This document shows, in pieces, positions 7,374 to 15,845 of a DNA stretch of 64,000 bases. The DNA lies in contig NZ_CP149514.1 of the NCBI RefSeq assembly GCF_045291545.1, positions 1,488,001 through 1,552,000 on the forward strand. The letters run 5' to 3'. Both the position numbers and the translations under genes were made by a program. Origin of the DNA: Gallaecimonas sp045291545 (GTDB taxonomy: Bacteria > Pseudomonadota > Gammaproteobacteria > Enterobacterales > Gallaecimonadaceae). Within the stretch, counting starts at the first letter, position 1. Every line of letters starts with the position of its first letter. The notes below the pieces were generated by a model. It saw only the letters and a program-made list of their open reading frames with translations. It was not told the DNA's origin and did not search any database.

Positions 7374-8426
7374 GTGGAACCCACACTACAGGCACTGGGT
7401 CTGGTGCCGTTTTTTAGCCAGCAACTGGCAGATGCCAGCGAGGAACAGTGCCTTGGCCGGGTAACCGCCGTACAGCGCGCAAGCCTTAATGTGGCCTGTG
7501 CTGACGGCGAAAAAAGCGCAGCCCTGTCAGCCGCCTTACAACAAGCCCCGGCAGCGCAGCGCCCCACCGTTGGTGACTGGGTGGTACTGGATAACAGCGC
7601 CACCCTCGTCAAACGGGTGTTGCAGCGTAAAGGCCTGTTCAAGCGCGTTGGCGCTGGCCAGCACAGTGACCTGCAAGCCATTGCCGCCAATGTCGATATA
7701 TTGTTTATCGTCACATCCTGCAACGACGAGTTCAAAGCCTCACGCCTGGAGCGTTACCTGGCACTAGCGGCCGAGGCCGGCGCCATGCCGGTGGTGGTGC
7801 TCACCAAAGCCGATTTAACCGGCAACGCCGAACATTACGCCGAGCTTGCCCGCGCCTGCCAGCCGGGCCTGGCCGTAGAAACCGTTAACGCCCTTGACCC
7901 CAGCAGCCTCAGCGGCCTGCGCGCCTGGCTTGACCGCACTGCCACAGTAGCGCTGGTGGGTTCATCCGGGGTGGGCAAATCAACACTGCTGAACACCCTG
8001 GCCGGGCAGCCGTTAACCGCCACCGGCGGTATTCGCGAACAAGACGCCAAAGGCCGCCACACCACCACGCACCGCCAGTTACACCCACTGCCAGGGGGCG
8101 GCCTGCTGATAGATGTGCCGGGCATGCGCGAACTGCGGGTGGCCGACGTAGAACAGTCGCTAAGTACCGTGTTTGCCGATATTGAAGAGCTGGCCAGCCA
8201 CTGCAAATTTACTGACTGCCAGCACCATGGCGAACCCGGCTGTGCGGTACAAAAGGCCATTGCCAACGGCGAACTGGACTACCGCCGCCTGGCCAATTAC
8301 CAAAAGCTGCACCGTGAAAATGCCCAGGCCAACGCCTCTTTGGCGCAAAAACGGGCGCAGGGCCGCACCTTCGCAAAAATGGTCAAGGCGGTAAAGCGCA
8401 ACAAAGCCACCTACCAGGATGAATGA
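7374..8426 (+). CDS. rsgA: Ribosome small subunit-dependent GTPase A (RsgA/YjeQ family)
   Basis: 350 residues. An N-terminal OB-fold (VGDWVVLD) is followed by a circularly permuted GTPase with G4 LTKADL, G1 GSSGVGKST and G3 DVPGMREL in that order. A zinc-binding segment CKFTDCQHHGEPGC follows near residues 280-292, then a C-terminal helix. RsgA helps mature the 30S subunit and hydrolyses GTP on it. The start is a GTG (7374). The basic N-terminal extension found in E. coli RsgA is absent, so this may be the second, shorter paralogue seen in several gammaproteobacteria. Confidence 0.9.
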   Translation: MEPTLQALGLVPFFSQQLADASEEQCLGRVTAVQRASLNVACADGEKSAALSAALQQAPAAQRPTVGDWVVLDNSATLVKRVLQRKGLFKRVGAGQHSDLQAIAANVDILFIVTSCNDEFKASRLERYLALAAEAGAMPVVVLTKADLTGNAEHYAELARACQPGLAVETVNALDPSSLSGLRAWLDRTATVALVGSSGVGKSTLLNTLAGQPLTATGGIREQDAKGRHTTTHRQLHPLPGGGLLIDVPGMRELRVADVEQSLSTVFADIEELASHCKFTDCQHHGEPGCAVQKAIANGELDYRRLANYQKLHRENAQANASLAQKRAQGRTFAKMVKAVKRNKATYQDE

Positions 8427-8573
8427 CCCAGCGCAATACATCGGCACTTTTGCTGGTGAGTTGGCCCAGCGATCCTAGGCTTGTAACAGGCCAGCATTGG
8501 CTGACCGGGCGTACTCGTTTGCAGCAGCGAGGCTAACTTTTGCTGCACCTTAACTTACGGAGGAGCCGTAATC

Positions 8574-8969
8574 ATGGACTTGGCAAAATTCATTGACGAA
8601 ACCATCAGTGGCAAAGACGCCGCTCCCGAACCCCTGAACGCCGAAGAACAGGCTTTTGCGGCAGAGTTCAACAACGCCGACAGCCGCTCGGGTGAACTCG
8701 ACAAGCTGCGCTTTAAATGCGTGATCCGCAAAAGTGGCCGCTGTGGCTTCGCCAGTGGTGGCTCAATTGATTATGTTGTCAACACCGACCCCGGTGCCAG
8801 CTACACCGTAACAGTGCGCACCCACTGGCGCCAGGGCATTAACAGCGGCCAGTATGACCGCGTCTACAACCTGCCAGCCGGCTACCGAAAACAGCTCGGC
8901 TGCACCGACTCCGGCGCCATTCCGGTAGCCTATTACAACCGCAGTGTCGTTGGCGAAGAACGCAGTTAA
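8574..8969 (+). CDS. Conserved hypothetical protein
   Basis: 131 residues, soluble, no signal peptide, with four cysteines. I recognise no domain. An N-terminal acidic helix (MDLAKFIDETISGKD...) precedes a beta-rich part (SYTVTVRTHWRQGINSGQYDRVYNLPAGYRKQLG). A strong GGAGGAG site supports the ATG at 8574. A hairpin follows the stop, so it is probably monocistronic. Confidence 0.7.
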   Translation: MDLAKFIDETISGKDAAPEPLNAEEQAFAAEFNNADSRSGELDKLRFKCVIRKSGRCGFASGGSIDYVVNTDPGASYTVTVRTHWRQGINSGQYDRVYNLPAGYRKQLGCTDSGAIPVAYYNRSVVGEERS

Positions 8970-8977
8970 CCGCACCC

Positions 8978-9006
8978 AGGGCGCTGCCAGGCAGCGCCCT
9001 CTTTAC
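8978..9006 (+). terminator. Hairpin terminator, short T tract
   Basis: AGGGCGCTGCC / GGCAGCGCCCT forms a near-perfect 11-bp stem, followed only by CTTTAC. It may stop transcription partially before the AhpD-like gene. Confidence 0.55.
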
Positions 9007-9040
9007 ACTGCCTGCGCCGCTGCCCCACAAGGAGCAACAA

Positions 9041-9382
9041 ATGAAAAACTTTCCGCAGCACTACGAAGAACTCTGCCACTGGATGGAAACCCTGTCGTTA
9101 GACATTCCAGAGGCCATGCAAGGCTTTAGCACCCTGCACGAAGCCAGCGTTAAACCCGGCGCCCTCGGGGCCAAAACCAAAGAGCTGATTGCCCTGGGCA
9201 TAGCCATCACGGTGCGCTGCGACGGCTGTATTTCCTTTCACGTCCATGACGCTCTGGAAGCCGGCGCCAGCAAAGAAGAAATTGCCGAAACCGTCTCGGT
9301 CGCTATTTTGATGGGCGGCGGCCCCTCTGTGGTTTACGGCATCGAAGCAATGCAGGCATTAAGCCAGTTTCAGGGTAAGTAA
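9041..9382 (+). CDS. Carboxymuconolactone decarboxylase/AhpD-like protein
   Basis: 113 residues with the AhpD-core motif CDGCISFHVHDAL (CxxC-x3-H), which in this family forms a redox-active thiol pair with a histidine proton relay. Preceding LGAKTKELIALGIAITVRC and following GASKEEIAETVSVAILMGGGPSVVYG are typical CMD-family helices. It is likely a small thiol peroxidase-like or alkylhydroperoxidase protein rather than a true decarboxylase. AAGGAG supports the start. It lies 49 bp upstream of a GFA-like gene. Confidence 0.88.
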   Translation: MKNFPQHYEELCHWMETLSLDIPEAMQGFSTLHEASVKPGALGAKTKELIALGIAITVRCDGCISFHVHDALEAGASKEEIAETVSVAILMGGGPSVVYGIEAMQALSQFQGK

Positions 9383-9431
9383 CCCCAGCCAACAGCCGGT
9401 ATAGTGGTACGGCTGCTCTTGAGGACGCCCC

Positions 9432-9857
9432 ATGCAATATCACGGTAGCTGCCACTGTGGCAGCGTCAGCCTGCAAGTAAACATAGACAAACCCTTGCAC
9501 CAGCTACACCCCCGGGTGTGTGACTGCGATTACTGCACCGCCCACCCGGCACCGCTGTTAAGTGATCCACTAATGCAGGTCAGCATCAGCCAGCCACTGA
9601 GCCAACTGCAAAAAGACCATAACGGCGATGGCCTGGCCGGTTTTTACCGTTGCCGCCACTGCCATGACTTGATTGTGATCGCCTGCCATCTGCAAGGCAC
9701 CTTGCGCGGCGTAGTCAATGCCAGCCTGCTGGCCGATAGCGCCGCTTTTGCCGATGCCATCAGCGTCAGCCCGAAAACCCTCACCGCCCGTGAAAAAACC
9801 CAGCGCTGGCAGCAACTGTGGGGCACCGTTGTAGCCAGCGCACCAGGCCATGGCTAA
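9432..9857 (+). CDS. GFA-like zinc-binding protein
   Basis: 141 residues with the cysteine pattern of glutathione-dependent formaldehyde-activating-like (GFA) proteins: SCHCGSV at the N-terminus, CDCDYC at about residues 34-39, and CRHCHDL at about residues 75-81. These bind structural zinc. The C-terminal half is diverged (NASLLADSAAFADAISVSPKTL). Substrate unknown. A second, more canonical GFA gene lies at 24317-24727. Confidence 0.75.
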   Translation: MQYHGSCHCGSVSLQVNIDKPLHQLHPRVCDCDYCTAHPAPLLSDPLMQVSISQPLSQLQKDHNGDGLAGFYRCRHCHDLIVIACHLQGTLRGVVNASLLADSAAFADAISVSPKTLTAREKTQRWQQLWGTVVASAPGHG

Positions 9858-9887
9858 CACCCCCTTGCCCCCGACGCTTTAGACTAA

Positions 9888-10275
9888 CCCCTTCATCTGT
9901 AAAGGCTTTGGTGAACCGCTTCACAAAATACCGCACAGCCCTTGGCCTACCCGCCCACAGCGCGTAAGGTGCTACAAAACAGGGATGTCAGGGACAGTGC
10001 GGCCCGCAACGCAGGGGCGGTAGCGTGGCTAAATCCTCTTTTTTGCACTCTTTAATCCATTTGATGTGCCTGCGGCCCAGCGTGTTATTTGCAGGTTCCC
10101 GCACCGGCAGGCGGGTTTTGTCCAGCTCTGATTCACTCGCTATTGGTAATCGTGACTGCGGTCTTCTGTTTGCTTTTCTGCCCGTTAAGTGCAGCGCCAG
10201 CGGAACATGGGCGAGGGTTTTGCTGACTTTTGCCCACAAAAGTCAGGCGCGTGCAGGGGCGACCCCTGCGGTTAA
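9888..10275 (+). repeat. Mosaic intergenic repeat, copy 4 (blocks A+C+B)
   Basis: Block A (9891-10028), a short spacer, block C (about 10058-10115) and block B (10119-10263) occur in one array, which shows the full order of the family. Copy 1 lacks C. It contains the same TGACTTTTG/CAAAAGTCA palindrome. No gene is present between 9858 and 10390. Confidence 0.85.
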
Positions 10276-10299
10276 AAGCATGTTTGTAAGGCTCAACGT

Positions 10300-10338
10300 T
10301 TTACAGGCCAGACAATAGAACTTCACCTGGCCTGTAAA
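10300..10338. repeat. Inverted repeat downstream of the merR-family gene
   Basis: Perfect 12-bp arms TTTACAGGCCAG and CTGGCCTGTAAA with a 15-nt loop. It lies 53 bp beyond the MerR stop on the minus strand and could end that transcript, although no long T run follows on that strand. Confidence 0.6.
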
Positions 10339-10390
10339 CCTTTTATAAAACCCATTACATCCAGATTTTATTTGATTGAAAACCGGCTTT

Positions 10391-10915
10391 TTACTTGGCC
10401 AAGGAAAGACTGCGAATTTTTCTAATTTCGTCCGCATCAATACCTAATGTTTCGAGAAATCTCTGATGTTCTTCAGGCTCCATCTCTTCAAATTTCTTAT
10501 GCCAGGCGGCCATTGCACTTTCATCAAAACCAGCCGCTTTCATTATTTCCACCCAACGCTCTTTGGTAACCATATTTTTCTCCAACAATTCAGGGTTTTG
10601 CAAAAAAGCCACAATCGCTTTCTGCTGCTTTTTTAATCGCTCCATCTCATTTCCTATCTCATAAAGATGATTCTTAAGAATATGGAATTGAGAAGATGCT
10701 TCATTGTGGTCAAGTAAATTCAGAATTTGTGCCACTGGCATGCCGGAAGAACGATAGGAAATGATCATTTCCAACCGTTTTTCTTCTTGGTCGCTATACC
10801 AACGATAACCATTAGCTGCACGAGCTTTAGGTAAAAGTAAACCTTCTCGCTCGTAATACAGCACTGTCGCTCGGCTGATGCCATATTTTCTGGCCAACTG
10901 GGTTACTGAAAGCAT
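10391..10915 (-). CDS. MerR-family transcriptional regulator
   Basis: 174 residues. The N-terminal winged helix-turn-helix is MerR-type (MLSVTQLARKYGISRATVLYYEREGLL...ANGYRWY). A long dimerisation helix follows at residues about 85-125 (FHILKNHLYEIGNEMERLKKQQ). The C-terminal part (MVTKERWVEIMKAAGFDESAMAAWHKKFEEMEPEEHQRFLETLGI) resembles the short effector domains of drug-sensing MerR proteins, with no metal-binding cysteines. It is divergent from the 131-aa gene at 11052. A dyad upstream suggests autoregulation. Confidence 0.9.
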   Translation of the reverse strand: MLSVTQLARKYGISRATVLYYEREGLLLPKARAANGYRWYSDQEEKRLEMIISYRSSGMPVAQILNLLDHNEASSQFHILKNHLYEIGNEMERLKKQQKAIVAFLQNPELLEKNMVTKERWVEIMKAAGFDESAMAAWHKKFEEMEPEEHQRFLETLGIDADEIRKIRSLSLAK

Positions 10916-10942
10916 GCTTTATCCTGTTTTGCTTGCCGATGG

Positions 10943-10978
10943 CTATCTTCAACCCTAAACCTGTAGACAGGTCAACAC
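10943..10978 (-). promoter_or_regulatory. MerR-type promoter/operator dyad
   Basis: A perfect palindrome ACCTGTAGACAGGT lies at 10959-10972. On the minus strand it sits between a -35 TTGACC and a -10-like AAGATA with a 20-bp spacer, longer than the usual 17 bp and typical of MerR-controlled promoters. It reads into the MerR gene. Confidence 0.65.
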
Positions 10979-11051
10979 CCTTTTTATCTGTTAATCAATT
11001 TGAAGGCAGCGGCCCACACTGCCATTATCCTTTTGATAATAAAGAGCAAAT

Positions 11052-11447
11052 ATGAATCAGACGATACACTTCAACACCACCATGTTTGATGTAACAACGG
11101 AAAAAGAGAACCCTATTAACCCTATATATGGCGTGTCGTTATTGGTGTGGCTTAGAAGCGAACTTAAAGGGCAGCTTGAACTCAGCGAACCCGCTGCTGA
11201 AGATTGGGGTTGGTATTGTGAATTAACATATGATGGCACGCGCTACTTCCTTGGTGCCAGCGCCTGCTTCGAAGAAGGCGATGACCCAACTCAAGCCTTG
11301 GAGTGGGTGTTACAGGTTGACAAAGTGCGAAGCCTGAAAGAAAAAATCTTTGGCAAGAACAAAATCACCCCCTCGGACCGCTGCTTTTTATTTTTCAAAC
11401 AGTTTTTTGAGCAAAACCCCGCTTTTACTGATGTGCAAAGCGAGTAA
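11052..11447 (+). CDS. Hypothetical protein, divergent from the MerR gene
   Basis: 131 residues, soluble and acidic. No family recognised. It contains PAAEDWGWYCELTYDG and SACFEEGDDP, which suggest a compact beta-alpha fold. It shares an intergenic region with the MerR-family gene, so it may be controlled by it, but there is no direct evidence. The RBS is weak (AAAGAGCAAAT). Confidence 0.65.
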   Translation: MNQTIHFNTTMFDVTTEKENPINPIYGVSLLVWLRSELKGQLELSEPAAEDWGWYCELTYDGTRYFLGASACFEEGDDPTQALEWVLQVDKVRSLKEKIFGKNKITPSDRCFLFFKQFFEQNPAFTDVQSE

Positions 11448-11530
11448 GCAAGTAGCATTATGGGAGCACAAAAACACCCAACGCCAAGGCTAACCACTAC
11501 ACTAACCAAAACCCCTAACCCCTTTTCGCC

Positions 11531-11917
11531 ATGATACTGCGCTACTCACTGCTGTGGTTTGCCCTGGCCATTATCGCTATTGCCAATGGCGTGTTGCGGC
11601 AACAAACCTATGCCAAAGCCCTACCTGAACTGGCGGCCCACCAGCTTTCGACGGTACTGGGCATATTCTTTACCGGGGTGTTTGTGTATTGGGTGCAGCG
11701 CGTCTGGCCCATAGCCTCGTTACATCAGGCCTGGCTCATTGGCAGCATCTGGCTGCTGGCGACGGTGCTGTTTGAGTTTGTATTTGGCCACTATGTGGCT
11801 GGCCACACCTGGGGCCGCTTGCTCCATGACTACAACCTTCTGCAAGGGCGGCTGTGGCTGGTGTTTTTGCTCTGGGTGTGGCTACTGCCGGTGCTGCTGT
11901 ATAAAAGTGGCCATTAG
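11531..11917 (+). CDS. Small integral membrane protein, four helices
   Basis: 128 residues with four predicted membrane segments: residues about 4-20, 40-58, 68-88 and 106-124. The motif FEFVFGHYVAGHTWGRLLHDYNLLQGRLW is typical of a conserved uncharacterised membrane family. Function unknown. It lies 62 bp before the SnoaL-like gene on the same strand. Confidence 0.7.
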   Translation: MILRYSLLWFALAIIAIANGVLRQQTYAKALPELAAHQLSTVLGIFFTGVFVYWVQRVWPIASLHQAWLIGSIWLLATVLFEFVFGHYVAGHTWGRLLHDYNLLQGRLWLVFLLWVWLLPVLLYKSGH

Positions 11918-11979
11918 GCCTGTGGCGCACTGTGGCTCTGCGTTATGGTAACCATAAAACCGCTAGCAAGCAGACTGTT

Positions 11980-12342
11980 ATGACACCCAAAACACTTGTT
12001 CAACAATGGGTTGATGCCTTTAACCAAGGCGACGCCGAGGCCATAGCCGACTTTTACCACCCTGACGCTGTTAACCACCAGGTTGCCAATGCGCCCGTGG
12101 TGGGCAAGGCCGCTATCAAGGCGATGTTTGCCCGCGAGTTCGCCGCCGCCAAGATGGTATGCATTGTTGAAAATATCTTTGCAGACGGCGATTGGGCCAT
12201 GCTTGAGTGGCAAGATCCGCTGGGCCTGCGCGGCTGCGGTTTTTTCAAGGTAGAAAACGGCCTGATAACCCTGCAACGGGGTTACTGGGACAAACTGAGC
12301 TTTTTAAAAGCCCATGGCCTGGCGTTACCTGACACCCCCTGA
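11980..12342 (+). CDS. SnoaL-like (NTF2-fold) protein
   Basis: 120 residues fitting the NTF2/SnoaL fold: an N-terminal helix TLVQQWVDAFNQGDAEAIADFYHPDAVNHQ, then IKAMFAREFA and a C-terminal sheet with CGFFKVENGLITLQRGYWDK. Such proteins are cyclases, isomerases or small-ligand binders, so no specific activity is claimed. The frame is open to 11932, but the ATG at 11980 begins right at the conserved helix. Confidence 0.78.
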   Translation: MTPKTLVQQWVDAFNQGDAEAIADFYHPDAVNHQVANAPVVGKAAIKAMFAREFAAAKMVCIVENIFADGDWAMLEWQDPLGLRGCGFFKVENGLITLQRGYWDKLSFLKAHGLALPDTP

Positions 12343-12407
12343 GCCTGAGCTGGTAAAGCCGCTGGGGGTGCGCTAATGCTTAGAGCACATCCATAGCGGA
12401 GCAAGCC

Positions 12408-12680
12408 ATGAAGCCCCTGCCCCTACTGCACAGCCGCCGTATTTTTCTCTGGCTGGCCGTTGCCACGCTGGTGTTGTTACTGGTGCCATTGGTGGCCATG
12501 CAATTTACCGTACAGGTGCGCTGGAGCGCCCTGGATTTTGCCGCCATGGCCGTGCTCATCATGGGCTTTGCCAGCGCTTTTGTGATGCTGGCCCGGCGCC
12601 AACCGAACCGGCTCTGGCTGGCGGTGGTTATGGTGCTGGCGTTTCTGCTGCTCTGGGCGCTGCTGGCGGTGGGTGTTTAA
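12408..12680 (+). CDS. Small membrane protein of unknown function
   Basis: 90 residues with three hydrophobic stretches (residues about 12-32, 41-60 and 66-88) and little else. The ATG at 12408 has AGCGGAGCAAG upstream. Its stop overlaps the stop of the convergent 2-hydroxyacid dehydrogenase gene by 4 bp. Confidence 0.65.
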   Translation: MKPLPLLHSRRIFLWLAVATLVLLLVPLVAMQFTVQVRWSALDFAAMAVLIMGFASAFVMLARRQPNRLWLAVVMVLAFLLLWALLAVGV

Positions 12681-13591
12681 GCACGGATCGCCTGCACGTT
12701 GTCGGCAGTAAGGTTAACGATGTTTTGCCGGGCTTCCTGGCTTATCCAGGCGTTGTGCGGGGTGATAATGAGGTTGATGTCCTCGTGCAGAGCATCCAGC
12801 AAGGCATGGCCGGAAACCGGTGGTTCCTCTGGCAACACATCCACCGCCAGGCCACCCAGAGTGCCCTGACGCAGCGCCGCCAGGCAGGCTTGCTCGTCAA
12901 TAATGCCACCACGGGCGCAGTTCACCACCAGGCAACCGGGTTTGATAAGCGGCAGGGTTTGGGCATTTAACAGGTGCGTGGTGGCGTCGGTCAGCGGGCA
13001 GTGAAAGCTCAGCACATCGGCTTCGGGCAGTAAGTCAGTAAAGGCCGGGCGGCTGTCGTTACTGCTCCCCGGGCGGGCGCTGAACCGCACTGTCATGCCA
13101 AAGGCTTGTGCCAGGGCGGCCACTGCCGTGCCCAGGGTGCCTGCGCCAACAATCACCAGGGTTTTACCGGCCAGCTCCAGCGTTGGGTGCTGCATCAGGC
13201 AAAAACCGCTGCTGTGTTGCCACTGGCGCTGGCGCAGGGCCTGCTCGTAGCGAGGCAGTTGTGCAGCCAGGCTAAGCATCAGCATCAGGGTGTGCTGGGC
13301 TACCGAGCGGGTACCGTAATTCACCACGTTTTTTACCGGCAGGTTCAAAGCCCGCGCTGCCGCCATATCGATATTATTGGTGCCGGTGGCCGTAACACAG
13401 ATGCCTTTGAGGTTGGCCATCACCGCTGCCGGGATCACCACCTTGTTGGTGATCACAATCTCTTGCCCGGCCAGCCGTTCTGGCAGCGCTTCCGGGGCGG
13501 TTTGCGGGTATACCGTCAGCTCACACACCGCCTTGAGCGGGGCTAGGTCAACATCACCGAGGGTTTCTGCGTCAAGAAAGACCGCTTTCAT
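12677..13591 (-). CDS. D-isomer-specific 2-hydroxyacid dehydrogenase (hydroxypyruvate/glycerate type)
   Basis: 304 residues. The NAD(P)-binding motif is VGAGTLGTAVA, and the catalytic triad is visible as Arg in NCARGGIIDE, Glu in VDVLPEEPP and His in ITPHNAWIS. Family members reduce 2-keto acids such as hydroxypyruvate or glyoxylate. Substrate cannot be read from sequence. The frame stays open upstream to 13930, into the cobalamin riboswitch, but the ATG at 13591 (MKAVFLDAETL) with AAGGAG upstream is the real start. Confidence 0.9.
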   Translation of the reverse strand: MKAVFLDAETLGDVDLAPLKAVCELTVYPQTAPEALPERLAGQEIVITNKVVIPAAVMANLKGICVTATGTNNIDMAAARALNLPVKNVVNYGTRSVAQHTLMLMLSLAAQLPRYEQALRQRQWQHSSGFCLMQHPTLELAGKTLVIVGAGTLGTAVAALAQAFGMTVRFSARPGSSNDSRPAFTDLLPEADVLSFHCPLTDATTHLLNAQTLPLIKPGCLVVNCARGGIIDEQACLAALRQGTLGGLAVDVLPEEPPVSGHALLDALHEDINLIITPHNAWISQEARQNIVNLTADNVQAIRA

Positions 13592-13696
13592 GGCTGCTCC
13601 TTGCAGGTTTATCTGCTCTACCCTAGCATAATGTTGGCACATTACATTGGCCGTATAGACTTCCAAAATCAATTCCCCTACACTCGCCAGCGAACA

Positions 13697-13862
13697 CTGC
13701 CTTTTTCCTGGGTGCCCGCAAGGGATAATCGGGAAGCCGGTGCAAAACCGGCACTGCCCCCGCAACGGTGATAAGGGCGCGGCGTTACAAGGCCACTGTG
13801 CACAGGCATGGGAAGGCAACGCTGCGGCTACCCCTTTTAGTCCGGAGACCGGCCCAGGAAGA
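13697..13862 (+). promoter_or_regulatory. Cobalamin (B12) riboswitch
   Basis: Conserved elements appear in order: GGGAAGCCGGTGCAAAACCGGC, CTGCCCCCGCAACGGTGATAAG, and the B12 box TAGTCCGGAGACCGGCCC at about 13839-13856. The closing stem TTCCTGGG (13706-13713) pairs perfectly with CCCAGGAA (13853-13860). It lies about 85 bp upstream of btuB and should shut down uptake genes when adenosylcobalamin is abundant. Confidence 0.96.
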
Positions 13863-13945
13863 AAATGGCTGCCTTCGGAGGGCAAGGCACCCGTTCGGCG
13901 ATTTTGCTGTGGTATTTTTTCTGCCCCCATAAAGTGGACACCTTT

Positions 13946-15835
13946 ATGGGCATTAAACCAACCTTACTGGCGCTGAGCTTAGCGCCACTATTGGCGCAGG
14001 CCAGTGACGAGCACCTGCTGGTGCTGGGCCGGGTGCCAGCAATACAGGAACAACTCCCAGCCGCGGCTTTTGTGCTGGACCACGACGCCATTGCGCGCAG
14101 CGGCGCCAGCAGTTTGGCAGCACTGCTCAATGGCCGCTTTGGCCTTAGCGTCAGTGATTCTGGCAGCGGCCCGGTGCTGTCGCTGCGCGGCTTTAGCCCG
14201 GAGCAATCTGGCAGCAATGTGCTGGTACTGGTTGACGGCCAGCGCCTGAACAGCCAGAGTCTGGCCGGGCCGGATCTGAGCACCCTTGTTCCAGCGCGCA
14301 TTGAGCGCATCGAAGTGCTCAGCGGCAGCGCCGGCGTACTGTATGGCGACCAGGCCGTAGCGGGGGTGGTGAACATCATTACCCGCAGCGGCAGTGATGT
14401 CAGCATCGAAACCGGCTCACAGCAGCGCCGGGGGGTTAGCGCCAGCACCAGCACACACTTAAGCAAGCAGTGGCGGCTCAGCGGCAGCGGCCATTGGTTG
14501 CAGGGCGCTCAGGGCCGCGCGCACAGTCACTACAATCAGGCCCGGGGCCAGCTGCAACTGGCCTACCACGACGCCCAACAGCAGCTCAGCCTGGCCGCCA
14601 GCGCCGAGCGTGACCACCGCCAGCAGCCAGGGCCGTTATTGGCCAGCACCACCGATGCCAACGCCACGCTGAGCGAATTTGCCGATGATTTTATGGCCCG
14701 GCGCGGCTACAGCCTGCGCGCCGCCTACCAGCGCCAGCTCGATGAAAAATGGACGCTATGGCTCGATGCCAGCAGCCTGCAACGGCTACGGAACTACCGC
14801 CAGAGCTACCTCAATTACCCGGTCAGTACCGTCTACCACGCCCGTGAAACCCAGCACCGCCTGGCGCCGCGCCTACAGGGGCAATGGGCCAATGTAACAG
14901 TGCTGACAGGCATTGACGCCAGCACAGGCCAGTACCAGGACAACTTGCTGGCGGCCAGCAACCGCCGCCAGCTGCTCAGCCCCTATGCCAGCGGCCAGTG
15001 GCAAAGCGGCCACTGGCAGTTGCAGGCGGGGCTACGTTACAGCTACCTGCGCGACCGCCTGCAATACGGCGGCACTTACCCGCAGGCGGTAAATATTAAC
15101 CACCATGCCAGCACCTGGGCGCTTTCCGGGCAATACAAGCGGCATTCCGGGCGGCTTTACTGGCGCGCGGTGAGCAGCGTGCGCTTTGCCAAACTGGACG
15201 AACAGGGCTATACCCCGGCCGGGCAGGTGGGCCTCAAACCCCAGCGTGGCTTGTCGCTGGAGCTGGGCTGGCAACAAGGGCGCTGGCAACTGTCGGCTTT
15301 TCGCCTGACCCTGGCAGACGAAATTGTCTTTGACCCTAACGCCCCGGCTCCGGCCGGTGGCCTGTTCCCCGGCGCCAACGTCAACAAAGACCGCTCCCGC
15401 CGCTATGGCCTACACCTTAGTGGCAGCCAGCCGCTGGGGCCGGTGACCCTGGGGCTGGATTACCAGTACCTGGATGCCCGCTACACCGCTGGCCTTAACA
15501 GCGGCAAGCAGGTGCCCTGGGTTTCGCGCCAGCAGGCGCTGTTAAGCGCCGAATGGGCCATCAGCGCGCACTGGCGCTCGCGCCTGGAGTGGCAACTGCA
15601 AAGCCAGCGCTATCTAGTCAGTGACAATGCCAACGCCGGCACACCGGCCCCCGGGCGAGGGGTGGTGGCACTGGTGGCGCAATGGCAAAAAGGCCACTGG
15701 CAACTGAGCGCCCGGGCCGATAATCTGTTTAACATTACTTACGCTGCTTATGCGCTGTACAGCGCCTGGGGTGAGAACAGCTGGTACCCGGCCACGGGCC
15801 GCCAGCTCAACCTGACGCTGCACTATGCATTCTGA
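13946..15835 (+). CDS. btuB: Outer-membrane cobalamin receptor BtuB
   Basis: About 629 residues, the usual BtuB size. A signal peptide (MGIKPTLLALSLAPLLAQA) precedes a plug domain with ALLNGRFGLSVSD, LSLRGFSPEQSGSNVLVLVDGQRLNS, RIERIEVLSGSAGVLYGDQAVAGVVNII and then a beta barrel that ends in the aromatic C-terminus LNLTLHYAF. BtuB takes up B12 with TonB energy. The riboswitch just upstream makes the substrate assignment strong. The long leader frame from 13865 is ignored because it is riboswitch sequence. It is followed closely by a membrane protein gene in the same transcript. Confidence 0.93.
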   Translation: MGIKPTLLALSLAPLLAQASDEHLLVLGRVPAIQEQLPAAAFVLDHDAIARSGASSLAALLNGRFGLSVSDSGSGPVLSLRGFSPEQSGSNVLVLVDGQRLNSQSLAGPDLSTLVPARIERIEVLSGSAGVLYGDQAVAGVVNIITRSGSDVSIETGSQQRRGVSASTSTHLSKQWRLSGSGHWLQGAQGRAHSHYNQARGQLQLAYHDAQQQLSLAASAERDHRQQPGPLLASTTDANATLSEFADDFMARRGYSLRAAYQRQLDEKWTLWLDASSLQRLRNYRQSYLNYPVSTVYHARETQHRLAPRLQGQWANVTVLTGIDASTGQYQDNLLAASNRRQLLSPYASGQWQSGHWQLQAGLRYSYLRDRLQYGGTYPQAVNINHHASTWALSGQYKRHSGRLYWRAVSSVRFAKLDEQGYTPAGQVGLKPQRGLSLELGWQQGRWQLSAFRLTLADEIVFDPNAPAPAGGLFPGANVNKDRSRRYGLHLSGSQPLGPVTLGLDYQYLDARYTAGLNSGKQVPWVSRQQALLSAEWAISAHWRSRLEWQLQSQRYLVSDNANAGTPAPGRGVVALVAQWQKGHWQLSARADNLFNITYAAYALYSAWGENSWYPATGRQLNLTLHYAF

Positions 15836-15845
15836 CGAGGACACC

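Noticed and set aside
12677..13930. Long open frame that would extend the 2-hydroxyacid dehydrogenase by about 110 codons
   Set aside because: The extension crosses the cobalamin riboswitch on the opposite strand; the ATG at 13591 has a good RBS and matches family starts.
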